From JAGVJT01 sp964471225 (GTDB lineage: Bacteria; Pseudomonadota; Gammaproteobacteria; Legionellales; Legionellaceae): DNA of 25,285 bases. Below the pieces are notes generated by a model. That model had not been told where the DNA came from, made no database searches, and was given only the letters and a program-made list of their open reading frames with translations. Below are positions 15,629-23,600 of the stretch, one piece after another (within the stretch, counting starts at the first letter, position 1; the number at the start of each line of letters is the position of its first letter). The DNA is taken from positions 1-25,285 of the forward strand of contig CAYYEZ010000032.1 in assembly GCA_964471225.1 (NCBI GenBank), given 5' to 3'. The position numbers and the translations under genes were made by a program.

Positions 15629-15652
15629 AATTTAACTCTATCGAGCATCGAT

Positions 15653-16420
15653 ATGAAAAATATTTTAACACCTGTCGTCATCGCCCTTTTTTCTTACGTA
15701 GCCAATGCAGCCCCAGTTTTGAGCCCTCAAAATGATTCCGTACTTCGGGTCGGTATTGTTCCTTTTACAGAGCCTTTTATTATGCAGGCCAGCTCAACAG
15801 AATACTATGGATTCGATATCTCAACGATGAATTCTATTTGTAAAACAATGAACAAAAAATGTAGCTACATTCCGGTTAAGCGATCTCGGCTCTTATCTGC
15901 CTTTGAGAACAATCAAATCGACGTCGCGATTGGCGACTTCGTAATTAACGCTAAAATGCAGGAATACGTTGATTTTTCGATGCCTTATATGACCAGCCAG
16001 GCACAATTTATTGGTCTCAAAGCCGAGGCAAATAAAACACTGGATCTTGATGCCATTCGAAATATGCGAATCGGAGTGATCGTCAACAGTGCTTACGCGA
16101 TTGCACTGGGGGGAATGAATGTTCAAGATAATCAGATCAAGACATTTGAAACAGATAGTGACATTATCGCAGCACTCGAAGCACATCAAATCGACGTTGG
16201 ATTCATTAATAACTATATTGCTAATTACTGGGAACACAACTCAGGAGGTGTGCTTAGCTCAATAGGAAGCCCTATTAATATTGGATTTGGATTAGGTCTG
16301 GTTCTAAACAGAGGGCAAATTGATTTACTCACTCCACTCAATATGGCTATTTATGGCTATCAAAACAGCCCTGATTTCAAAAATAATTACAATATGTATT
16401 TGAGTGGCCTTGAATATTAG
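15653..16420 (+). CDS. Periplasmic solute-binding protein, family 3 (polar amino-acid type)
   Basis: 255 residues with a signal peptide cleaved near VANA-APV, so the mature protein is periplasmic. The two-lobe SBP family 3 pattern is clear: VLRVGIVPFTEPFIM, YYGFDISTMNSICKTM, AFENNQIDVAIGDFVINAKMQEYVDFSMPYM, the second-lobe start MRIGVIVNSAYA, and IIAALEAHQIDVGFINN. These bind amino acids or related small molecules for an ABC importer. No permease or ATPase genes are adjacent, so this is an orphan binding protein. The ligand is not predictable, because the usual Arg ligand after the IGDFVIN strand is not obvious (KMQEYVDFS in place of a T-x-x-R motif). It converges with the AI-2E-like transporter gene, overlapping by 44 bp. 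Confidence 0.88.
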   Translation: MKNILTPVVIALFSYVANAAPVLSPQNDSVLRVGIVPFTEPFIMQASSTEYYGFDISTMNSICKTMNKKCSYIPVKRSRLLSAFENNQIDVAIGDFVINAKMQEYVDFSMPYMTSQAQFIGLKAEANKTLDLDAIRNMRIGVIVNSAYAIALGGMNVQDNQIKTFETDSDIIAALEAHQIDVGFINNYIANYWEHNSGGVLSSIGSPINIGFGLGLVLNRGQIDLLTPLNMAIYGYQNSPDFKNNYNMYLSGLEY

Positions 16421-17450
16421 GATCTGTTTCTTGCCATAATGTCAGGAATAAAACCATGACTATCGGGCCAATGAATAGTCCTAATAGTCCTAGTGTCTCA
16501 ACTCCACCTAAAATACCAAACAATACAACCAAGAACGGAAGCTTGATAGCGCCACCAATGAGTGCTGGTTTAATAAAATGATCTGCAAGAAAAACAACGA
16601 CAGTTCCCCACACAATGACTATCAACGCGCCTAAAATACTGCCTTTGATCCATACCACAGTCGCAACAACTGCGATCACTAAAGGCACGACAAAAGGAAT
16701 CATCGCAGCACAAGCTGTAATAAATCCTAATACGGCAGGACCTGGGCAATGAACAAAGGCATAACAAACACCCATCAAAAATCCGACACCCAGACCAACA
16801 AAAATTGTCCCATTTACAGTACCGCGTAAAGCGCCAGGCAACTTCTCCGCATATCGATACCAGCGGGCACCAAAACAATTTTGACCAATACGATGTATTG
16901 TTTTTGTCAATGGATCTGCGTCCCGATAAAAGAAAAATAAACTCATCAAGGTAAACCCAATCTGGAATCCACGATGAAAAATATTGAAACTTACCTGCTT
17001 CACATAATGACTCACAGGAGCGAGGGTAAAGTGTGCATTAGATAATAAGTCTTTTACATTTCCTGGCTGTCCAACAAACTCGTCCCAATATGCTTGAATT
17101 TCTTCGGAAAACCAAGGGAGATCTGTCATAAAATTAGGCAACTCACTGCCATGCTGATTTGTTAATTGTAAGAAATTCACAAATAGCTGAAGCTCACGAA
17201 CAAGCACACTAATCATCCAGCTCAAAGGCGCAATAATTAAAATAGCAAGGACAGACGTAAACAAAAACGCAGCGATACTCTTGCGGTTTCCAAAAAATCG
17301 ACACCATTTTTGATAAAGAGGATAAGTTGCTATAGCGATAATACCGGCCCAAACCACGGAAGGAATAAAACGATGAATAATATACAATGCGAAAACGACA
17401 ACACTGACAGAGAGGAGAATGCTCATCAATTCCTTATGGTTTTCATTCAT
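16377..17450 (-). CDS. AI-2E family transporter (PerM/YdiK-like)
   Basis: 357 residues with the family's layout: two N-terminal helices (VSVVVFALYIIHRFIPSVVWAGIIAIATYPLY), one helix at about 59-80, a soluble segment, a central helix (FQIGFTLMSLFFFY) and a conserved C-terminal bundle (GTVNGTIFVGLGVGFLMGV, PLVIAVVATVVWIKGSILGAL, FLADHFIKPALIGG, LGLLGLFIGPIVMVLFLTLW). DHFIKPALIGG is the family signature. Substrates are mostly unknown; some members move quorum-sensing signals or act as Na+/H+ antiporters. The ATG overlaps the pgpA stop (ATGA) with GGGGAG 6 nt upstream, so it is the last gene of the glyA operon. The last 15 residues are antisense to the solute-binding protein gene. Confidence 0.92.
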   Translation of the reverse strand: MNENHKELMSILLSVSVVVFALYIIHRFIPSVVWAGIIAIATYPLYQKWCRFFGNRKSIAAFLFTSVLAILIIAPLSWMISVLVRELQLFVNFLQLTNQHGSELPNFMTDLPWFSEEIQAYWDEFVGQPGNVKDLLSNAHFTLAPVSHYVKQVSFNIFHRGFQIGFTLMSLFFFYRDADPLTKTIHRIGQNCFGARWYRYAEKLPGALRGTVNGTIFVGLGVGFLMGVCYAFVHCPGPAVLGFITACAAMIPFVVPLVIAVVATVVWIKGSILGALIVIVWGTVVVFLADHFIKPALIGGAIKLPFLVVLFGILGGVETLGLLGLFIGPIVMVLFLTLWQETDPNIQGHSNTYCNYF

Positions 17451-17941
17451 AACAAACTCCCCTCAAAATAATAACAGAGACCTTGAAGAATAACCCAAGC
17501 AGGAATAGCAGCCAAAACATCATCTAACATAATCCCCAATCCTCCTTGAACACGCTTTTCAACCCAACCAATTGGAAACGGCTTGACAATATCAAATAAA
17601 CGAAACAAAAGAAAACCAAGGACAATCCACAATGCATGAACTGGCACAAAAAGCATGGTCAACCAATAACCCACGATTTCGTCCCAGACCACTCCTGAAA
17701 AATCTTCAACACCAAGCTCTCGTGTTACGATTGACGAGACATAAACACCTAGCCCAAATCCAGCAAGCACAACAACTAAGTAAAGCCAACCAGGTAAGAA
17801 ACTTAGACCAAGGTACAGAGGTATTGCAACTAAAGTACCACAAGTTCCAGGTGCCTTTGGTGAAAGACCGCTACCAAATCCAAAAGCAATCCAATAAGAA
17901 AGTCGAGAAAAAACACGCTTTTTTAAAGCAAGCTCATTCAC
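17447..17941 (-). CDS. pgpA: Phosphatidylglycerophosphatase A
   Basis: 164 residues, the normal size. An inner-membrane phosphatase that removes phosphate from phosphatidylglycerophosphate to give phosphatidylglycerol. Motifs: FGFGSGLSPKAPGTCGTLVAIP at the N-terminus, then hydrophobic helices, VVWDEIVGYWLTMLFVP and FRLFDIVKPFPIGWVEKRVQGGLGIMLDDVLA, which carry the conserved acidic residues. The start is a GTG overlapping the nusB stop (GTGA), with GAGG 7 nt upstream, so translation is coupled. thiL, which precedes pgpA in many gammaproteobacteria, is absent here. Confidence 0.95.
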   Translation of the reverse strand: MNELALKKRVFSRLSYWIAFGFGSGLSPKAPGTCGTLVAIPLYLGLSFLPGWLYLVVVLAGFGLGVYVSSIVTRELGVEDFSGVVWDEIVGYWLTMLFVPVHALWIVLGFLLFRLFDIVKPFPIGWVEKRVQGGLGIMLDDVLAAIPAWVILQGLCYYFEGSLL

Positions 17942-18378
17942 TTGAATGCCTCTATTTCAATTGCTCTTACTTTTTGAGCTAAGTGATGTAGCACGCCGTT
18001 GACATAACGATGCCCCTCCTCGGCCCCAAAAGTACGTGCCAAATTTACAGACTCATCTAGAATAATTTTAAATGGAATTTCTGGTACGTATAAAAGTTCG
18101 TAGGCACTCATTCTCAAAATCGTATGCTCAATCGGATTAAGCTGCTGAAGCGGCCTATCTAAAAACACGGAAAAAGCAGATTCAATTTCAGTTAACTGAG
18201 TTTCGATACCAAAAATTAATCGTTTAAAATAGGCTTTATCAATTTTATCCATCGAGCTCAAAGCCTCAGTCTGAGCCGCTATTGCCACCAGCTCATCGCC
18301 AGACATTAACCATTGATAGAGCACTTGCAACGCGAGCCTTCGCGCAAGACGACGCGCTTTTATGGCTTGTTTATCCAC
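17938..18378 (-). CDS. nusB: Transcription antitermination factor NusB
   Basis: About 146 residues, all helical. NusB binds boxA RNA with S10 (NusE) and promotes antitermination of rRNA operons. Family motifs: RRLARRLALQVLYQWLMS at the N-terminus, RPLQQLNPIEHTILRMSAYELLYVPEIPFKIILDESVNLARTFG in the second half, and the C-terminal YVNGVLHHLA. I prefer the GTG at 18378 (GTG GAT AAA CAA), because TGAGGG, formed partly by the nrdR stop, lies 8 nt upstream. A TTG at 18393 overlapping the nrdR stop (TTGA) is the alternative and adds five residues. In many relatives the riboflavin genes precede nusB; here nrdR does. Confidence 0.95.
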   Translation of the reverse strand: MDKQAIKARRLARRLALQVLYQWLMSGDELVAIAAQTEALSSMDKIDKAYFKRLIFGIETQLTEIESAFSVFLDRPLQQLNPIEHTILRMSAYELLYVPEIPFKIILDESVNLARTFGAEEGHRYVNGVLHHLAQKVRAIEIEAFK

Positions 18379-18389
18379 TATTATTACCC

Positions 18390-18851
18390 TCAAGAATTGG
18401 TTTCATCGCTCATTTGATCGATGGTTTGTCGAAATTCACTTACATCTTTAAAGCGTTTGTACACAGACGCAAAGCGGACATAAGCGACATGATCTAGACG
18501 ATAGAGTTGCTCCATCACCCACTCGCCTACTTGTCGTGAATCTACCTCGCGTTCGCCACTACGACGAATTTTTTGCGTGATGATCACAATAGCATCCTCA
18601 ACTGCATCCATGCCGACAGGACGTTTCTCCAAAGCGCGTAACATCCCTGCGCGTAAATTATCTACAGAAAATAACTCTCGACGACCATCTCGTTTGATAA
18701 TCAAAGGCATAATGAGCTCTGCCGTCTCAAACGTCGTAAAACGCTCATGACATAATAAACACTGACGACGTCTTCTTACCTGAGCGCCATCAGCAACTAA
18801 GCGAGAATCAATGACCTTTGTTTCCTCTGCATGACAAAATGGACAATACAC
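18390..18851 (-). CDS. nrdR: Transcriptional repressor NrdR
   Basis: 153 residues, the usual size. NrdR is a zinc and ATP/dATP-sensing repressor of ribonucleotide reductase genes. It has an N-terminal zinc ribbon with cysteines C3, C6, C31 and C34 (YCPFC and QCLLC), a basic segment between them (QVRRRRQ), and an ATP-cone domain starting MPLIIKRDGRRELFSVDNLRAGMLRAL. The start is a GTG with GAGG 7 nt upstream, 9 bp after glyA. Its target operators (NrdR boxes) are not found in this window, as no nrd genes are here. It is linked to glyA upstream and nusB downstream. Confidence 0.96.
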   Translation of the reverse strand: MYCPFCHAEETKVIDSRLVADGAQVRRRRQCLLCHERFTTFETAELIMPLIIKRDGRRELFSVDNLRAGMLRALEKRPVGMDAVEDAIVIITQKIRRSGEREVDSRQVGEWVMEQLYRLDHVAYVRFASVYKRFKDVSEFRQTIDQMSDETNS

Positions 18852-18860
18852 AATAACACC

Positions 18861-20111
18861 TCATGAATAAACAGGGAACTCGCGGCACAATTGAATCACT
18901 TCCTCACGGATCTTCTGGTGTCGAGCCACATCCTGAAGATCATCAAGGATGTCAGCCAACCAATGCGTCAGCAATTGAATCTCTTTTCTCATAAAACCAC
19001 GCGTTGTCACAGCAGGTGTGCCGAGCCTCAATCCGCTAGTCACGAAAGGTGATTTCGGATCATTCGGTACTGTGTTTTTGTTTACTGTAATATTAGCCAG
19101 ACCTAGGGCTAGATCTGCATCTTTTCCTGTGATTTTTTTGTCAATTAAATCAACCAGCATCAAGTGATTATCCGTGCCACCCGACACAATTTTATAACCG
19201 CGTGCAATTAATACATTCGCCATGTCTTTTGCATTTTGAATTACATTTTCTTGATATAGTTTAAATTCTGGCTGAAGGGCTTCGAGAAAGGCAACCGCTT
19301 TTGCAGCAATGACATGCATCAACGGACCACCTTGCATCCCGGGGAAAACAGCTGAGTTCAATTTTTTTTCGATTTCTTCGTTTTTTCTTGCCAAAATCAA
19401 CCCCCCACGAGGTCCGCGTAAGGTTTTGTGCGTTGTCGTAGTCACAACATCTGCATAAGGAAGCGGCGACGGATACAACCCAGCCGCAACAAGTCCTGCA
19501 ACATGAGCCATATCAACCATCAACAAGGCACCTACTTTATCTGCAATACTTCGAAATCTCGGCCAGTCCATCACGCGAGAGTAAGCAGAAAAACCTGCAA
19601 TAATTAAGCGTGGACGATGCGCTACGGCCATGGCCTCAACCGCGTCATAATCAATTAATCCAGTATTTTCATTTACACCATATTGAATAGTTTGATATAA
19701 CTTTCCAGAAAAATTCACAGGCGAGCCATGCGTTAAATGTCCACCATGAGAAAGAGACATTCCCATGATTAAATCACCCGGCTGAATCAATGCCATAAGA
19801 GCAGCAGCATTGGCCTGAGAACCGGAATGCGGTTGAACATTCACATAGTCAGCGGAAAATAACTTCTTCGCACGCTCAATCGCTAAATTCTCAGCAATAT
19901 CTACATACTCACATCCACCGTAATATCGTTTCCCCGGATAACCTTCTGCATACTTATTCGTGAGCAATGATCCTTGAGCCTCAAGCACACAAGGTGTCAC
20001 ATAATTTTCAGAGGCAATGAGTTCGATATGGTCTTCTTGACGACGTCGCTCTTGCGTCAAGGCATCCCAAAGTAATGTATCGAAAGAAGAAATAGAAGAT
20101 GGGCTGAACAT
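18861..20111 (-). CDS. glyA: Serine hydroxymethyltransferase
   Basis: 416 residues, the same size as E. coli GlyA. A PLP enzyme that interconverts serine plus tetrahydrofolate with glycine plus 5,10-methylene-tetrahydrofolate, the main source of one-carbon units. The PLP lysine is K229 in VVTTTTHKTLRGPRGG. IELIASENYVTP, KYAEGYPGKRYYGG, QPHSGSQANAA and VDMAHVAGLVAAG are also standard. The ATG has AAGGAA 6 nt upstream, and a 43-nt hairpin ends exactly at that ribosome-binding site. It appears to be the first gene of the operon glyA-nrdR-nusB-pgpA-AI-2E transporter. Confidence 0.97.
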   Translation of the reverse strand: MFSPSSISSFDTLLWDALTQERRRQEDHIELIASENYVTPCVLEAQGSLLTNKYAEGYPGKRYYGGCEYVDIAENLAIERAKKLFSADYVNVQPHSGSQANAAALMALIQPGDLIMGMSLSHGGHLTHGSPVNFSGKLYQTIQYGVNENTGLIDYDAVEAMAVAHRPRLIIAGFSAYSRVMDWPRFRSIADKVGALLMVDMAHVAGLVAAGLYPSPLPYADVVTTTTHKTLRGPRGGLILARKNEEIEKKLNSAVFPGMQGGPLMHVIAAKAVAFLEALQPEFKLYQENVIQNAKDMANVLIARGYKIVSGGTDNHLMLVDLIDKKITGKDADLALGLANITVNKNTVPNDPKSPFVTSGLRLGTPAVTTRGFMRKEIQLLTHWLADILDDLQDVARHQKIREEVIQLCREFPVYS

Positions 20112-20119
20112 AACATTCC

Positions 20120-20162
20120 TTACTCAGTGTACTGTGGCATAGCGTACCACAGTACTGAGTAA
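20120..20162 (-). promoter_or_regulatory. Long hairpin in the glyA leader
   Basis: An inverted repeat occupies most of the gap between the secreted-protein gene and glyA. On the minus strand TTACTCAGT-ACTGTGG pairs with CCACAGT-ac-ACTGAGTAA, giving a 16-bp stem with a 2-nt bulge and a 9-nt loop. The 3' arm runs into the ribosome-binding site (its last AA is the first AA of AAGGAA). No T-tract follows, so a terminator is unlikely. An mRNA element controlling translation, or a dyad operator, are the options. Confidence 0.55.
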
Positions 20163-20170
20163 AGTTCAGC

Positions 20171-20602
20171 TTATTTGCTTTGTACTTTTGCTTCGAGCTT
20201 TCCACCAAACATTGAAGGAACGATACGAATTGTGCTGTAGCGTGGGGTATAGCCAGAGTAAACATGAGCACCATATACTGTGTCAATATATAAATCCATA
20301 CCACTATGACAATAGCCGTAGTAATACAATGAAATATAATGTGGTGATTCATAGCTATAAACTGTGAACGGAGTCAAAGCAACACCATCGTCATACACAC
20401 CATAAACACGAACATCATCGTAGCTATGGTTAATAATTTCGATTTCACAATAACCCGGCCAGCCCATTTTATTTTGACCTTTAGACTGTTCAGCTGCTGC
20501 AGGTGCTGTGTCTTGTGCATTTGCATGAGTATGCTGATTTGCTGCGAACAAAGGCGCTGACAATCCCATCAAGAAAGCTAAGGCAAGCGTTTTGAACTTC
20601 AT
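20171..20602 (-). CDS. Small secreted Tyr-rich protein, unknown function
   Basis: 143 residues from the ATG at 20602, which has GGGAG 5 nt upstream. A longer reading to 20662 would start inside the promoter, so it is rejected. A signal peptide ends near LFA-ANQ. After a short Ala/Gln-rich linker the mature part is dense in Tyr, Asp and Val (YDDVRVYGVYDDG, SYESPHYISLYYYGYC, YSGYTPRYSTIRIV), suggesting a small beta-rich domain. Its two cysteines (GYCEIEI and YGYCHSG) could form one disulfide. I do not recognise a named family, though similar small secreted proteins seem familiar from Legionella-type genomes. It has its own promoter and is followed by the glyA hairpin. Confidence 0.8.
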   Translation of the reverse strand: MKFKTLALAFLMGLSAPLFAANQHTHANAQDTAPAAAEQSKGQNKMGWPGYCEIEIINHSYDDVRVYGVYDDGVALTPFTVYSYESPHYISLYYYGYCHSGMDLYIDTVYGAHVYSGYTPRYSTIRIVPSMFGGKLEAKVQSK

Positions 20603-20632
20603 ATTGACTCCCGTTTGATTTGTGAAGCCATG

Positions 20633-20662
20633 ATTATATCTTAAAGGCCTTAATTTGGTCAA
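20633..20662 (-). promoter_or_regulatory. Sigma70-type promoter of the secreted Tyr-rich protein gene
   Basis: On the minus strand TTGACC (20657-20662) and TATAAT (20633-20638) are separated by 18 bp. This is the best promoter in the window and predicts a leader of about 24 nt to the ATG at 20602. The spacer contains the palindrome AGGCCT, probably incidental. Confidence 0.75.
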
Positions 20663-20676
20663 TGGGGCTTTTTTGT

Positions 20677-23600
20677 TTACAATCCAAACGAATTTGCATG
20701 GGTCGCCTGTCGACTTAGATAATTCTCTAATCGTGTGCGAATACTTTCATCTAGTGATTTTAAATAAAGTTGCCACTGCACATTCATCTCGACTTCAATC
20801 ATGTGAGAAGGTCTGACTTTAATCGTATCTGATGAGGTGATATCGACTCCTCTTTGATGATATTTTTCAATCAAATCCCGTAAGAAATCCGGTATATTTC
20901 GTTTATCAGCTAGTCTCGAGTAAAAATATGCATTTCTTGAGGCAGACATTTTTAATAATAGACGATATGTATCTCGCAATTTTGCCGGAATATCTTTTGG
21001 ATTCCAAGTTGTTAGGCACCGGTTCAAAGCACTCACAAGAAACTCTGGATCATAATAAGTCATCTCATCATCGATAAGTTCCGAAGAGGAAGTGAAACTA
21101 TGGTTCACAACACGTAATGTATCACGTTTTTTTGTTAACTCAGGAGACGTTTTGTAGCTACTAAATAGACTAAAATTGGAAACTTGCTTTGAGATAATCG
21201 CTAACTCCGCGGCAACATTTGCCTTCAATCTATCGTAAATTGTTTTTATGTTATCGACTGAATCAAAAGGCAATGTAGTTGATAGTCTTGTCTCAAGCTC
21301 CTTACAAAAAGGAAAATTATCACAAGTCTTTAACCTAAATAAAATTACTTTTAATTTCTGTAAAGCAGCAGAATTTTGATTATCCCAATACACTAGTTGC
21401 TGGGTTGTTCTTCTTAAATGATCTAACCATCGCTTACGTCTATGATCGATAATCTCTAACCAATCTCGAAAACGAGTCACCTTATCATAACTTAAAACGA
21501 CCTTAAACAAAGGCTCAGTAACCGTATCCAAACAATGATGCTTCGCACAATAAGTGGGATCACTAATCTGTCGAAGCAAATTTATCAAAGGAATCGCCTT
21601 CTCAGAGTCTGGATGAAAAATGAGGTAATTATCTAATCTTATCTTTTCAGAATCAGACAGCGTCTGATAGTAATCGACAGTAAATCTATCAACACGTATT
21701 AAAACAATCTCCTGTATTAATGCATCACATTTTTTAGCACTTTCTTTATACATGTCCGGCGTAATTGTGATACCTTCATGACATACAGTGTGGCCACTAT
21801 TGAGCTCATGTCCGATTTCTTGTTGTAATAAGTGAGTATCATTAAGAAGTTTCCATAACTCCCTCACCATTCTTGAAGATAACCGCTCAGTTTGAGCTTG
21901 AACTCGCCGAATTGCCTCCTCTTTTGTTTCAATATAAGGTGTATACTGCGCATATAACGGATTGGCTTTAATTCGAAGTCTTTCATTAAGTGTAAAAGGT
22001 CTATCGAAAGCAACATTAATAAATTGAGCGGTCTCTTGAAAACGCGCTTCGACAACTCTCAAGTCATAAACATATTCCCCCTCATCAGAAAGGAGTGCAT
22101 GCTCGAAGGGGATCTCTGCAATATGCGAGCGGTAAACAGGCTCTAACTCTGAAACTAGTCGAGGTATCATAAAGCGGCGATGGTTTTCTATTTTAGACTT
22201 AGCTTCTAAGCCTTTCGCTAATTTTTCACAGCGCGTATCAGAACAATTAAAATAAAGTAGGTGTAGATCATTTGATCGCTGAAATATTTTTATAAAAACT
22301 TGATGTAAAAGCCCGAGGCGATCATTCTGATCTACGCTGGTCTCTCCTTGATGTTTATTTAGATACCATACTGTAAGCTTAAGCATCAACTCATCAGTCA
22401 AGTGAACCTCTTTAATTAAACGATGAAGAAGCTGGAACATATACATCTCACCATCAATCACTTGACCATACAATTTATAAACATAGGCTCTGTCGCGTGG
22501 TTTTCTATGTTCTTTCTCACCGATATAGATCAAATCATCAGCCCAAGCGGTCAATGCTTGTTTCCATAAGTCATCATTTCCATGATGTAATACAGGATCA
22601 TTGGTTAAATACAGCTCAATAAGTTTCAAAACAAAGAAGTGATCCGGTTTGCCAAGCCCATGCCAAGAAGAAATAACCAATTGAGAAAGTAGGAACTGGA
22701 ACGAATGATAAAATTTAACGGTAGCATCACCTCGAACCCATAAAGGAAAACTCGAAGTCGCTCGAGTACTTGTTACACGGTACTCCTGCATCCAAAAATT
22801 TCCCATTTCTAAAATAGTTAATGCTCTGAATTGACCTTTTTTATCCAGGGTTTTTAGCAGGCGAAACTCTTTGACATTCGGAATATCTAAAGTGAGATAA
22901 TTTCTTCCTTCAAGTATTTCTTTAGACAATTTAGTACCATTGACTAACAATAATCCTAATACGGTATAAAAAGTGTTTTCATTAAGATAAATAGCCATGA
23001 GCTCAGGAACAACAAACTCGATACCGCTGAGAGCGTCGGTATTACAAAATTGACTAAACTCAACCATACTCTGCTTCACCATCAAATCCGGATAAGTAAA
23101 GCCGAACTTCTTAACATAAGCCATGTTAGGACACTCTATATTATCAACATCAAACATACCTTGGATAAGATCAAGAGGGGGAGAAGAGGCACTCGAATAT
23201 CTAATATTTATACTGTGCACGACCAATCTACAAAACTTGATATAATATAAATTAAAAGGATCGTGTGGATAATGCGTAGGATGGAAAGTAATCGCATCCC
23301 TCTCAGAAACAGCCCATAACGAGCGCAAATCAACTTCACGACTTTTAATAATTTCAAGAATAGAGACTAAGTCTTCATATGCTAACTCTCTAAATTCTCG
23401 TGGATCTATAGAAAATTTTGCAATCATTGAGGGTTTCAACTCTCTTTTCAGAGCATCATGATGAGATTCAAGGCGTTTTGACTCACTCAATGTTAATGGA
23501 CGATATCCTTCTACGATACGATCGCGTAATTTTTTTAACGCTCGCACATAAACCATTTCAAATTCTAAACGAGAGGGAATTAACTGGCACAACTCAGTAT

